A program made the translations under genes and the position numbers. 64,000 bases of DNA from Aquilaria yunnanensis (lineage: Eukaryota > Streptophyta > Magnoliopsida > Malvales > Thymelaeaceae): positions 69,034,041 to 69,098,040 of the forward strand of contig CM077598.1 of NCBI GenBank assembly GCA_039654915.1, given 5' to 3'. This document shows positions 8,273 to 18,437 of this stretch, piece after piece. The notes under the pieces are model-generated. The model was not told the DNA's origin. It was given only the letters and a program-made list of their open reading frames with translations, and did no database searches. Position 1 is the first letter of the stretch, and each line of letters starts with the position of its first letter.

Positions 8273-10621
8273 CTAGGGAGAGCCGGGCGGACGAAGACCA
8301 GGAAGCTTCAGATGCTCGACCCTGGACCACTGCCACCGAGGTCCCTCAGGAATATTTAGGCCCTCCAGAAAAGAGAGGTCCAAATCTGGGAACCTCTGCA
8401 GCACCTGGTGCCGAGCGAGGCAGAAGCCGTCCTGAAAGGCGACCTTGGCCATGTCGTCAGAAGTACGTTTTTGAATGCCAAGGACATTGACCTCGTCCCT
8501 CAGCTCAGCAACCTCCTCTTCGAGCTCGCTTATCCCCAGCATCTCTCTGGACTCCTTCTTCAGAGCCTCGACCTCGGCTTGAAGAGCAGTGTTCTCGTCC
8601 GTCAACCTCGACGCAAGACTGTCGGAAACAGCCTTGTCCTTGACAAGATCTTCATTGGCGGCAAGCAGCTCCTTTACTTGGTCGCCGAGGTCGGCAATCT
8701 TCCGGGAGGAGTCCTTTTCAAGTTCTTCTCTTTTCTTAGAGAACTCCTCCCGAACGGCAGCAAGTTGCTGAGAACAATCCGCTGTCAGCTGCTGGTTGCT
8801 GGCGATCACCTTCGCAAGCGAAGCCTTCGCTTCACTGAGTTCCCGCGAAGTCGCATCCTTGGAGGCAGCCTGTCTGGCCACCCGAACTCGGAGATAACCA
8901 GCGTACTCCAGCAGCTACGGCAAGGCAAAAGTCCAGGTTAGTACAAGTCTAAACACTTAGAAAATTGAGGAAAAAAGTGTAAAGACTATACCTGAGCAGC
9001 ATGCTCGGTGACTTTTGCGGCGAGGGTATTATCCCCCGGGTGAGCCGCCGCAATGGCCCGGAAGGAGGCATCAGTGGTCATCCCCTTCCAAATCTCTTTG
9101 GTCATCTTCGGACAATCGTCGGAGAACAGATTCATATCCTCCGTGATTGTCCAAAAGGGCTCCAAGAGGATCTTCCCCTCAGGGATTGTGGCATCGCGCA
9201 GGGCCCGTTTCCTCTCATGAATGGCCCTCCAGCCAACAGTAAGAGGCTCCCCTGAAAGTGAGAAGGAAGTTAGGAGCAAAAGAAAAATTCGCGAAAGGAA
9301 AAGGAGCTGAACTTCGCCTAAAGACATACCTGGAGGAACCTCGGAGACAGTGTCCTCGGGATCCTCGGGCCCCTCGGAAGAAAGACCCTTACCCTTCTGC
9401 CGGTACCGCTCCTCGGCGGTGGGTACTTCTACCACTACAGTGTTTCTGGGGGCCTCGAGGTCGGGAGGAGGCACCTCGGCGGAAGTAGCGGGGACCTCGG
9501 CCGGTGGAATTTCAACAAGACCAGCGTCTTCGCCAGCTTCTTTTTCCAAAAGCTCTGGCTGAGAAGGCTGGAGAGCCCTCCTAACTCGTTTCGCCGAGGG
9601 CCCCGCCCCTGTCGTCTTCCTTCTTCGGGAAGCCGCCTTCTTTGTCTGCTCCCCCTTCTCCACTTGGCCAGAAAAGAGGGCCTTGTAATAAGCGGCAGCC
9701 CCATCGCCCATCTCTGAAAAAGAGAAGAAATATCAGCGTAAGTCTGAGGAAAAAGTATAAAGGGATGGAAGATTACTCACTCTCGGCAAAAGTTTCGAAA
9801 GAAGTCTCCCCCTTAAGGAGCTTGACCAGCCAGGAGTCCTTCCCGGCAATGGCGGGAGCGGGCATATTGAGGTCGGTCACGTGCTCCTTAACCACTTTCA
9901 GCTCCCGAAGGACTTCTTCGGTCATCAACCTCCAGTTGATAGGAAACGGGTAAAGAGCACGAGGAGAGACCTCGGGAGCCCAGTCAGCGACTGCCCGAAT
10001 GCGGGCGTCGAAATCCGCGAACACGGAAGCCAACGGTGGGGTCAGCAGCATCCTCGGATCAACGACGTCTGCGTTCAGCACTCCCTGAGCCCACCTGGTC
10101 GGGACATCAGACCAGTTCTTATCCACCTTGAGGAAAAAGAACTTAGGCTGCCACCCCCGCCAGCTGTCCTTCGTGTCGAAGGTGAAGGTGAATTTTTTGC
10201 TCCCGGATCCCCGAGGCAGCAGGAAATAGAAGCCACCCTTCGGGACCACATAGAGCTTGTAGTACTGCATGAAAATGATGAAGTGGGGCTCTATCCCGAA
10301 CACGCCACACATGCAGAGGTAGGCGTTAAAATAGCAGTACGCGTTCGGGGGAAGCTGGTTCACAGCAATGCCATGGAATTGGCAGAACTCGCAAACCACC
10401 TTCGGGGGAGGATACCGAAGACCGGCCTTCAGTTGGGCTTGGAAGATGGTAACCTCGTCGCCACGGTTTGAAAAAGCAAAATGGCTAGAACGAGGCAGTC
10501 TGGTCACAGCGTAAGACGGAAGAAAGAATTTTTTCTTCCACCTCTCTAGTTTTTCGGGGGTGGTACAGCAAGGATGGGCCAGAAGAGGTTTCCAGCTCTC
10601 GGGAACAGGCATCGCAGACAT
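8273..10621 (-). CDS. Antisense spliced gene of element A, four exons, putative gypsy-type transposon domain (PF04195-like)
   Basis: The minus-strand gene has exons 10621-9781, 9713-9330, 9251-8992 and 8914-8273. The introns are 67, 78 and 77 bp, each GT...AG. The joined frame has no stop and encodes 708 aa (ATG at 10621). Exon 1 holds the conserved core (KAGLRYPPP, FCQFHGIAVNQLPPN, CGVFGIEPHF, WRGWQ) that I recognise as the plant putative gypsy-type transposon family. Exon 2 has basic clusters (SRRRK, KRVRR) resembling a nuclear-localisation signal. Exon 4 has a long heptad-rich coiled coil (EEFSKKREELEKD to LEEEVAELRDEV). Splice sites work only on this strand, so it is a real antisense gene rather than a shadow of pol. 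Its biochemical role is unknown. Confidence 0.9.
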
Positions 10622-10908
10622 GAAAAAGAGTTTGAGATGGAAAAGAAAATAGTTTCCAGAAAAAACTCAGAAGACGAGTTTGGAAAAAACAACAGTTTTC
10701 CAGAAAAACTCAGAAAAACAGAGGAATCAAGTACTCTGGAAATCAAAACCCACCAAAAGATTTGCCTGAGGACGCCGTCGTAAAAGTTGGTAGGAATAAG
10801 CTCTGATTAAAGAAGCTCCGCCACAGAAAGCAAGATAAAATGCAAGAACAGAGGGCAGAGCAGAAAAAGAGCAGAAAAACAGTAAGTGGGACTTATGATA
10901 GAATGGGC

Positions 10909-11052
10909 TATTTATAGGCCAAAGGTGGGTAATCGAAAGAACATCATAAGTACCCATTGGAGGCGAACCGTCGCCGTAACTGCCCGCTGCACCCGAAAAG
11001 GCGCGCCCTCTGTAAATGACGCGCCTCTCCTCCAATGGCAAGAAGCCACGTG
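10909..11052 (-). promoter_or_regulatory. Antisense gene promoter of element A: TATA and G-box
   Basis: Reading the minus strand, CACGTG (11052-11047, in GACACGTGGC, an ABRE-like context) is followed by TATAAATA (10916-10909), with a CCAAT motif between them. The TATA lies 295 bp upstream of the antisense ATG. The 131-bp distance between G-box and TATA is identical in F, G and I. Confidence 0.75.
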
Positions 11053-11448
11053 TCAACCGCTGCGCAGAAATGGGGGACGTGCCTCCCCAAACGTGCCTGG
11101 AAAACCGGGACACGCCTCCTGATTGGGACACGTCGTTTGACATCCCTGAGAAATGGAGACGCGCCGCTCAGTCTGACACGCTTGGCCATCAGACCTGCAG
11201 AAATAAAAAAGCAGGCCACCTCGAGGACACCAAGAGACAGGCTATGGCTGAACAACCCATGACTTTTGGGCAAGAGGTGTATCTTCGGTACAGGCTTTGC
11301 CTCGGAGACACCAAAGAATAGGCCAAGGCCGAACAGCCCAGACCCTCGGGCAAAAGGTGCGACCTCGGAACAGGTTATGCTTCCCAACAAGACTCCCAAC
11401 GGCAACCTCGGAAAGAGATGCAAACCGAAGTCTTCACTTCGGCTTTCC
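11053..11448. other. Non-coding upstream region of the antisense gene, element A
   Basis: This stretch between the antisense G-box and the polypurine tract holds several ACGTGTCCC-like repeats and two diverged tandem copies of a block of about 90 bp around the words GGCTGTTCGGCC and TCTTTGGTGTC (read on the minus strand). I see no convincing gene. A long minus-strand frame crossing it into the LTR is not supported by F and G. Confidence 0.5.
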
Positions 11449-11461
11449 AGAGGGGGGCATG
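11449..11461 (+). promoter_or_regulatory. Polypurine tract of element A
   Basis: AGAGGGGGGCATG directly precedes the 3' LTR. It is the plus-strand priming site. The same tract lies next to the 3' LTRs of F, G and I on the opposite strand. Confidence 0.88.
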
Positions 11462-12327
11462 TGATAGCCAAAGGCTGTCGCCTCAATCTGGCCGAATACC
11501 CTGCCACAACAACGGCCAGAAGAACTGGCGCTTCCCGGGAATAGGTGAAATCATGCACCTCGGGAGATAGCTTGAGAGCTCCGAGCCTCGGCACGCCAGT
11601 AAAACTTGAGGACTCCATTCGCCCCCCAAGGTTGTGAACAACGCGCCTTCGGAAAAGTGGCACCAGACATTGCTGCCCGAATATGATATCCCCGAAGGCG
11701 GAACCCCCTGGAACTGGGAACCCCCGAACTGAGGGTAGGCTTCCCGAAGAGGCTCTGTCCGAACTAGAGGACGACCTCGCCCAGGGACCTCGGGAGTACG
11801 GCAGGCGCATTTAAGGAAGCATTTAAGGAAGCCTCTGACACGTCCCACCACAGACGTAAAAAGTCGCCCTGATGCGCAGACGCCATCAGAATCATATCAT
11901 GGCCCGTCTCAGCACAAGGCTCGAGGCCATCTAGTTACCAACTATCTGTCCCCTACGCCCAGACGTTCAGGAGCATCCGACCGCACACGTGTCATGATCT
12001 GAACGGGCTAGGTATTCCTATATATACAGGAAATAAATACTTGACAGGAGGTTGGCAGGCCGGAGATACAGCTCCCATACTCTGAGAAGATACCAGGCGA
12101 GACTTTTCTGCCTTTCTCTTTGAGCTAGTGACTTTCTCCTTCTTCCGGCCACCACTGACTTGGGCGTCGGAGGCTCCCCCCCCGGAAAAACACTCCGGGG
12201 CCTCCTAACCCTGTTTACCAGTTTTCCAGGTACTCTCCTTGAGGCGATCCACCTTCCAGGCGTTCTTCCTCCTAGAAGTCTCCTCAACAGTCATCATGAC
12301 TCACAACGATGAGGCCCTGGGCCATCA
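11462..12327 (+). repeat. 3' LTR of element A
   Basis: 866 bp, TG...CA, about 99% identical by eye to 1167-2033. Its 3' end carries the same ATG and first gag codons as the 5' LTR. It is followed by the second GGAGT target copy at 12328-12332. Confidence 0.96.
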
Positions 12328-13974
12328 GGAGTGATCTTGTCCAAGGATCAGGCTACAGATTCTTCAGAAGGAGCATTGAAGGATTGTTTCTTAGCTTTGC
12401 ATGAATTATGGCAAAGTCGAGAAAAATCCTTAGTCTACGTTTTGGAGATTCAGACGGCTTGGTTAGCCAGAGTCAGAGAAGCTCAGTTAAAAGATCCATT
12501 GTTGAAGAAGATTTCAGGTGAAGCTAAGACTGGTGCTTTGAAGAAAGAGTTCAAGTACAAAGATGGAATACTGCATTATGGTGATCGACTCTATGTGTCG
12601 AATGTTGAGGGACTTAGGCAGCAAGTCCTACAGGAGGCTCATAGTAGTACATTGAGTATTCACCCTGGTGTTAGTAAGATGTATCAAGATCTGAAGACAC
12701 ATTTTTGGTGGCCAGGACTGAAGAGAGATGTACGAGGACATGTGGCAAAGTGTTTGACATGTCAGGTGGTGAAAGCTGAACACCAGAAACCAGCGGGCAC
12801 ACTTCAGAGTTTATCTCTACCAGTGAGGAAGTGGGGATCCGTTACTATGGATTTCCTAGTGGGGTTACCGACCACCCGGAGTCAGCATGATGCTATTTGG
12901 GTAGTGGTTGACAGATTGACGAAGTCGGCACACTTTATACCGATCAGAGTCACCTATACATTAGAGAGGTTGGCTCAGTTATATCTCAGGGAGATTGTGA
13001 GACTCCATGGGATACCGGATCAGATCATATCAGACAGAGATCCACGATTTACATCACGGTTTTGGAATGCTTTTCAGGAAGCATTGGGCAGTAAAGTTAG
13101 CCTCAGTACTGCTTTTCATCCACATACTGACGGACAGTCAGAGAGGGTGATTCAGACTTTGGAGGACATGCTACGCATGTGTGTCATTGATTTCAGAGGT
13201 GATTGGGATCAGCATTTACCACTGATCGAGTTTGCCTATAATAACAGTCATCAATCTGTTATTAGAATGGCGCCCTATGAAGCTTTGTATGGGAGACGAT
13301 GTATGACACCTCATTGTTGGGCAGATCCAACAGACAGAGTGGTTATTGGACCTGAGATCATAGCTGACACTACAGCTAAGATTAAGTTGATTCAGCAGAG
13401 AATCAAGACAGCTAATGACAGACAGACTAAGTATGCAAACAGAAGAAGAAGAGAATTGAGTTTTGAGGTTGGTGACAAAGTACTTCTGAAAGTGTCGCCC
13501 ATGAGAGGAGTTAGTCGTTTTGGACAGAGGGGCAAGTTAGCTCCAAGGTTCATTGGACCTTATGAAGTGTTAGAGAAAGTTGGGAAAGTTGCTTATCGAT
13601 TGGCTTTACCGCCTAACCTTTCTCAAGTGCATAATGTGTTTCACGTTAGTTTACTCAGGAAGTGCACAGTTGAGCCCGGACAGGTAGTAAATCCTTCAGT
13701 GATACCCATTCAGGAGGACTTGACTTATGAAGAGAAACCAGTTCAGATTTTGGATAGGCAAGTCAAGAAACTGCGGACTAAGTGGATTCCGATGGTTAAG
13801 ATCCTTTGGTCTAACCATAGTGAGGAGGAAGCTACCTGGGAGACAGAGCAGGATATGCTGAAAAGATATCCTGATGTTTTTCCAGAGTTGCAACGGAATT
13901 TGGGGGACCAAATTCCAGAAGGAGGGGAGAATGTTACGGCCCTTCTAGAGAGAGGTAAGGACTTTAGAATTTAG
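12328..13974 (+). CDS. Chromovirus L pol, integrase and chromodomain segment
   Basis: This continues, in the same frame, the pol gene cut at 1166; the first five bases are the duplicated target. It encodes the end of the RNase H linker, the integrase zinc domain (HPGVSKMYQDLK, CLTCQ), catalytic core (MDFLVGLP, SDRDPRFTSRFW, HPHTDGQSERV), a GPY/F module (GPYEVLEKVGKVAYRLALP) and a C-terminal chromodomain (KPVQILDRQVKKLRTK through EATWETEQDMLKRYP). In plant chromoviruses this domain directs insertion to heterochromatin. The frame runs past the polypurine tract about 40 bp into the 3' LTR and stops at 13974. No internal stop is seen. Confidence 0.94.
   Translation, partial: GVILSKDQATDSSEGALKDCFLALHELWQSREKSLVYVLEIQTAWLARVREAQLKDPLLKKISGEAKTGALKKEFKYKDGILHYGDRLYVSNVEGLRQQVLQEAHSSTLSIHPGVSKMYQDLKTHFWWPGLKRDVRGHVAKCLTCQVVKAEHQKPAGTLQSLSLPVRKWGSVTMDFLVGLPTTRSQHDAIWVVVDRLTKSAHFIPIRVTYTLERLAQLYLREIVRLHGIPDQIISDRDPRFTSRFWNAFQEALGSKVSLSTAFHPHTDGQSERVIQTLEDMLRMCVIDFRGDWDQHLPLIEFAYNNSHQSVIRMAPYEALYGRRCMTPHCWADPTDRVVIGPEIIADTTAKIKLIQQRIKTANDRQTKYANRRRRELSFEVGDKVLLKVSPMRGVSRFGQRGKLAPRFIGPYEVLEKVGKVAYRLALPPNLSQVHNVFHVSLLRKCTVEPGQVVNPSVIPIQEDLTYEEKPVQILDRQVKKLRTKWIPMVKILWSNHSEEEATWETEQDMLKRYPDVFPELQRNLGDQIPEGGENVTALLERGKDFRI
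13915..13931 (+). promoter_or_regulatory. Polypurine tract of chromovirus L
   Basis: The purine-rich stretch AGAAGGAGGGGAGAA lies immediately before TGTTACGG, the start of the 3' LTR, inside the last codons of pol. Confidence 0.75.
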
Positions 13975-14962
13975 TTTAGAAGTTTAATTTAAGTTTTCCT
14001 AGCAAGAATTAAGAAGTTTGCCAAAGTTCACTAAATTCCGACAAGAATAAAGCTCTGAACTAAGTTCAGGGGCAAAATGGTAATTTTGCACCCTGAGTGG
14101 CCGGGACGAGTCCCGAGTGTTTTAAAATGAATTTTTAGGACTTAACTTTTAACCTTAACTCAAACTCAACAAATAGACAAGAATTTAATCAAGAACTGTT
14201 AAGTTACAAAGATGGGGGACCTAATTGCACTTAACTTGAAACCTTGGTGATCTTGGTTGCTAAGTGAGGGTTTAAGAAGGGAAAGAGGGGGAGAAGCTGC
14301 CATTAACACGTTCTTAAGCTTCCCTCACTCATTTCTCTCTCAAATTGAACTTGGAATCAAGTGATCTTGGTGTCAAGAGGCGCAATTAAGGGTGTTCAAG
14401 CTTGGAGAAGTGATTTTCAAGCTTGAATCCTTGTTTTTGAAGCTTGGAGAGGCGTTTTTCTCCATCCCCTATTTTTGAACGAGGTATGAGTTATGTTCTT
14501 GATTGAATTCGTGTTATTTGGTTGATTGGAAGCTTGGGTTTTGGTTGAAAGATGTGTTTTTGATGTTTTAGAGCTTTGTTTTGGTATGGTTTTGTGTAGA
14601 ACTTTGGAAGCTTGTTTGGAAGAGGAAGGGTTCGAATTCTTGCTTGTTCTTGGTGTTAAGGTAAGGGAGAAAGTGTTTTTAAGTTGTTGGATTGCTTTTG
14701 GATTGAAATGGATTGAGAAAGTTGAGTAATTTTTGGGTATGGTATGAAGAAACGTTTTGGGAATTATGATGGACTAGCTAAATTCGAAGGGTTGGTTTGA
14801 TGCTTCTAATGCATCATAGTTTGGCTTTGATAGTTGGTTTTGTTCCTTGCAACATGTACTTCATGTGTATGAAATTTGGTAACTTTTGATGCATGTTTGC
14901 TATATGTATTTGGTTGCCAAAGTTCGTAGCAGCAAACGGCCGAATTCTGCATTTCTGCAGAA

Positions 14963-15089
14963 TTGGCGACGCGGCGCCAATTGGCCCGAAAATTGGCGAC
15001 GCGTCGCCAATTCATTTTTCAGTCACAGAGCGTTTGTTCGCTGGCGACGCGTCGCCAATTCCTTTTTGCCTTTGGCGACGCGGCGCCAA
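14963..15089. repeat. Cluster of four CpG-rich palindromes in LTR L
   Basis: Near-identical palindromes built on GGCGACGCGTCGCC or GGCGACGCGGCGCC lie at 14963-14980, 14993-15010, 15043-15056 and 15072-15089. The second is perfect over 22 bp (14991-15012). They are strikingly GC- and CpG-rich in an otherwise A/T-rich LTR. Confidence 0.9.
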
Positions 15090-15514
15090 CACCTAAAAAT
15101 GGGGGGTTTGACTTTTTGCTGCGTTGACCCGACCGAGACTACGGAAGGCTCGGAACGTGCCTAAGGGTCCGAGGATCCCGATGGTACTCCGAAACTTCCG
15201 AAAGTCCCACCGGAAGTATGAGTTTTCTTGAACTGTTTGAGGTAAGTAAGTTGCTTAGGCAACAAGTAAGGAAACAAATGTTGCAATTGAACTTAATTAG
15301 CTATCAATAGCTCAGGTGAGAGGTTTAGAACCCTCGTCGGCCTAGCCGTGCCGGAGCCACGAGGCCACGAGGCGAAACCTTGTTCATCTAGTTTACATCA
15401 AAGAGGCCCTGCGGCCTAGTCTACAAGTCCCATCATAAATTCCCCTGCATAACAACTAGGTGAGAGGTTCTATGTTTGAATGAGGCTTGCTAAGGTTCGC
15501 CCTTGAGCCATATG

Positions 15515-15620
15515 ATAGGTTGCTAAGTGATAGCGCTTGGCCTATATGTCAGGTTGCTAAGTGATGGCGCTTGGCCTGTAAATGTGTCAGGTTGCTAAGT
15601 GATTGCACTTGGCCTGATAC
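15515..15620 (+). repeat. Short tandem repeat in LTR L, three units of about 35 bp
   Basis: Three consecutive copies of AGGTTGCTAAGTGAT followed by GCGCTTGGCCT or GCACTTGGCCT are separated by short variable linkers. Confidence 0.85.
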
Positions 15621-16442
15621 AGAGGACTACTTGAGGAGAGGTTTACGAACCTAGTATATATATATATGACTAGTACCCTCATGCTGTGTGAGCTCGCAGC
15701 CAGAGTCCTAGCTTTTTCTTGCAGGTACATCGAAGACCCTTACTGAGAATGTTGAATTCTCACTCCCTGTTTGTTATGCAGAGTCTGGAGTAGTAGGACC
15801 GGATAATCACTGAGGATTATCACGGTAGTACCTTTTTGTCTGTAAAGGTACGGTAGTTGAGAAACTTTAAGTTTCTAGCCTGCTTAAGTGTTTAATTGGT
15901 CTGTTGGTCAGGCTGTGGTACTAACTTGCTTCTTCCTTTGGCTGCAGAGCCTAGTAGCACTTGGCAAAGGACTTGTGAGACTCGCCACTGGGACAGGAGT
16001 CCAAAGTGGGAGCTAGGGTAAAAGATCTCAGCAAAGTCTTGTATTTTGATACAGTACTTTATTTTGCCTCCAGTATTTATGTTATAAAGAGTCCTTGACT
16101 CAGGGGATTGTTCTCTGGGTGAGAGCATTAATTACTTATGTATAAATGCTTTCACGAGCGGTGTATGTGTAGTTAATCACTCAAAAGTTGATTTTGCTAT
16201 GCTTTGACATTTTGTATTTATTTATATAGAATTTTACTTAGCCGGCTAAATGTCTAAATGATTAAATGTTTTATGGTTTTAATAAACCAAGTCAGAGCAT
16301 AAGTGCATACATATTGCATTTCTAGGTTAATCAACTAGTAGCATTGGATTTAATCCACACACATAACCAGCTAGCCAATTACAATCCACCGTGAGACAAA
16401 CGCTCACAGGGTATCCCGGGCAGGGGCACGGGGATCGTGTCA

Positions 16443-17495
16443 GAGGGCCTCTCTGTTGAACCTCTCGACATAGTCACGGATGGTCTCCCCGTTTCTTTGT
16501 GCTATGTCGAACATCTGGACGGGCATCTTTGCCGTCGGCTTGTTCCGAACGAACTGTTGGGTGAACGCTGTGGACAGCTCCTGGAACCCCCTGATGTTTC
16601 CAGGAGGCAGGGAATTGTACCAGGCAGTTGCTGGTCCTGCGAGGGTGACTTCGAAGCACTTGCAGAGTGTAGCATCATCAGCCCCGTGTAGCACCATGCT
16701 CCGTTTGTACTTTGTTAGGTGGGCCTGGGGATCAGTCCGACCCTTATAGATCTCTAGCCAAGGTAGCCTGAAGTCACTTGGCATGGCCGCCTCGACCACT
16801 GTTCGGGCGAAAGGAGTTTCATCTCCAGAGACGGTTTCGGTTAGCCTGGCCCAAACAGGCTTTCGTGCCACCTGCTGTTCCACTCTCTCCAGTCTTGCCA
16901 AGACCTTCTCCAGCAGGAGCGTAGCACTGGGCTCCTCTTCCTGGTGCTTGGAGGTTCTTTGGTAAAAGGACTGTTGCCGTCTCTTCGGGGAGCGACTTTG
17001 GTACCGAGTTGAGGGGGACCTTGCCTCTAGCGACAAACTTCTTCTGGACGGGACTTCGGGTCGCTCAGCCCTCGCTTTTTCCGCCAGCCGTGCTCCGAGG
17101 GGCAAGTTATCTGTCGAGGACTCTTCCCGTGGCTCCCCACTTCCCGAGCTATGATGGGTTGCCCTTCGGCTTTTCTCTTGAGGTCGTGCTGGCGAAGTGG
17201 GTTTTTGCTCCTGGGCTGGTTGCGGCCACCTTCGGTCTATCTGTTGTGTCATTTCAGCCACAATAGACCTCTGAAAGTCTCGTAAAAAACCCATGGTGAT
17301 GACAAGAGGGTGTTCCTCTTCAGGCAAGGAAGTCTCTGGGGGACTTTGTTCGGTAGTTGGCTGGGTCTCAGGCGCGGACGGGGACTTCAGGAGTCCTTTG
17401 TCCTTCGAACGCCGAGTTTCGACAATAGCTACCTGGGAATAGTTTCCCACATACGGCGCCAAATGATGCCCCAAGGCATCTTCGTTTGCTGTCAT
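16443..17495 (-). CDS. Element B gag, N-terminal 351 residues, truncated by insertion of L
   Basis: The open frame starts at ATG 17495 inside the LTR end (MTANEDALG) and runs through the primer site (HHLAPYVG). It continues across a basic Arg/Ser-rich region and into the retrotransposon gag domain (YKGRTDPQAHLTKY, CFEVTLAGPATAWYNSLP, DYVERFNREAL), where L interrupts it. No stop codon occurs. Gag forms the nucleocapsid-like particle. Compared with A the N-terminal third differs by several in-frame length changes, so B is a different subfamily. Confidence 0.88.
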
Positions 17496-18437
17496 GTTGA
17501 CAGGTGGAGAGACTTCCTGAGGAGGCGAGCGCCTGGAGCTCTGGTTTCCCAGCTGAGCATGCCTGAAAAGCTCAAAGAAGAGGTTAGGAGGTCCCCGGTT
17601 TGCTTTTCCGGGGAGGGACCCTCCGACGCCCAAGTCAGTTTTCTGAGTGAAAGTGGAGGAAGAACACTAAGGGATCAAGTGTCTTGCCTGTTTTGTGTTT
17701 TCTCAGAGGGAGGAAAAATGCCCATCCTTTGCCCAGTCCCATTTCCTAGTATTTATAGGAGTAGCTGGTCCGTTCAGATCATGACATGTGTTCAGTCGGA
17801 TTTGATCTGTCTTTTTGGACCTAGGGGACAGGCAGCCGTTTGCAGCCTCCTTTAGCCCTGGACCCGGACAGGTTGTGTCAGGACTGGGGCGGCTGCGGCG
17901 TGTCAGTTGGCCGTTCAGATGTGACGTGTAGGGCTTGTGGGCGACAAGTCAGAGGCTCCTTAAATGCTCATACCGTACTCCCGAGGTCCCCTGGGCGAGG
18001 TCGCCCTTCTGTGCGTGCACCCTCTTCGGATTCTATCCGTCCTTCGGTGCGAGCACCTCCCTCGGGATCTATCCCATAGCTCTGGGAGTTCCCTTGATGA
18101 ACACCTCCTTCGGGACTCATACCCATAGTTAGGGGATTCCCTTGTTCAGGTGTTTCTTGTTCGGGGAAGATCCTCTTCGGGGCCTCTGCCTTCGGGGAGA
18201 TTCTTCCTTGCTTCAGAGAGATGGCTCTCTTACCCGAAGACGGTCAGTTTGGCCCCTCGATGGAGACGGTGTTGTCCTCGGAATTCCTGACGAGCTAACC
18301 GAAGTCTCGAGCTCATAGTGTTTGACTTCACACCTTCCGAGGTTAGTAAAAAGATCCTCTCTTGGGTGATGTCAGACTCCTCGGCCAATATTCTGGCAGG
18401 GAGTTACTACCGAGGAGGCAATAGCCTTTGGCTATCA
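17464..18437 (-). repeat. 5' LTR of element B, 974 bp
   Basis: Read on the minus strand it starts TGATAGCCAAAGGCTATTGCC and ends GGGGCATCA, followed by a primer site TTTGGCGCCGTATGTGGG at 17463-17446. TATAAATA lies at 17757-17750 on the minus strand. It is about 100 bp longer than the LTRs of A and carries extra direct repeats of a TTCGGG...CCC type around 18020-18180. Confidence 0.87.

Larger units (their letters stand above)
1167..12327 (+). mobile_element. Tat-lineage Ty3/gypsy element A, complete, 11.2 kb
   Basis: This is a complete LTR retrotransposon with 867 and 866 bp LTRs (TG...CA ends), primer site, one gag-pol frame, an antisense spliced gene, polypurine tract and perfect target duplications. 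By eye the LTRs differ at about seven substitutions and one single-base indel, so insertion was recent. Two RNase H domains in pol and an antisense gene between pol and the 3' LTR place it in the Tat lineage; Retand-like is my best guess at sub-lineage. It interrupts chromovirus L in the pol frame. The only coding lesion I see is a one-base insertion near the integrase C-terminus. Element I at the right edge is a near-identical sister in the opposite orientation. Confidence 0.96.
13932..16442 (+). repeat. 3' LTR of chromovirus L, about 2.5 kb
   Basis: It starts TGTTACGGCCC after the polypurine tract. The most likely end is ...GATCGTGTCA at 16442, where sequence changes abruptly to minus-strand Tat gag. 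Long LTRs with TGTTAC starts are typical of Tekay-type chromoviruses. The 5' partner and target duplication are outside the window, so the right end is inferred from the junction. Within it are a palindrome cluster, a short tandem repeat, and an AT repeat at 15655-15667. No gene is seen in this 2.5 kb. Confidence 0.82.
16443..18437 (-). mobile_element. Tat element B, 5' portion (gag and 5' LTR)
   Basis: This is the minus-strand 5' end of a Tat element cut at 16442 by insertion of chromovirus L inside gag. The rest (gag end, pol, 3' LTR) should continue left of the window. B itself sits inside the pol of element C. The five bases beyond its LTR (GGTAT, 18438-18442) are the candidate target duplication. 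Confidence 0.88.

Noticed and set aside
9881..10471. A 196-residue plus-strand frame opposite exon 1 of the antisense gene in A.
   Set aside because: It is a shadow of the spliced minus-strand gene; its sequence has no match to pol and it has no promoter or conservation of its own frame.
10944..11810. A 288-residue minus-strand frame spanning the 3' LTR of A and the region upstream of the antisense gene, with a twin at 58457-59323 in element I.
   Set aside because: A and I are near-identical, so its presence in both proves little. It mostly lies upstream of the antisense TATA box, has no recognisable domain, and the F and G relatives do not keep the same frame.
14526..14729. A 67-residue plus-strand frame in the LTR of chromovirus L.
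   Set aside because: It is a short T/G-rich frame inside an LTR with no domain; chance is the simplest explanation.
15655..15667. TATATATATATAT in the L LTR as the core promoter.
   Set aside because: It may be the TATA box, but it is a simple AT repeat with no independent support, so it is only mentioned within the LTR entry.
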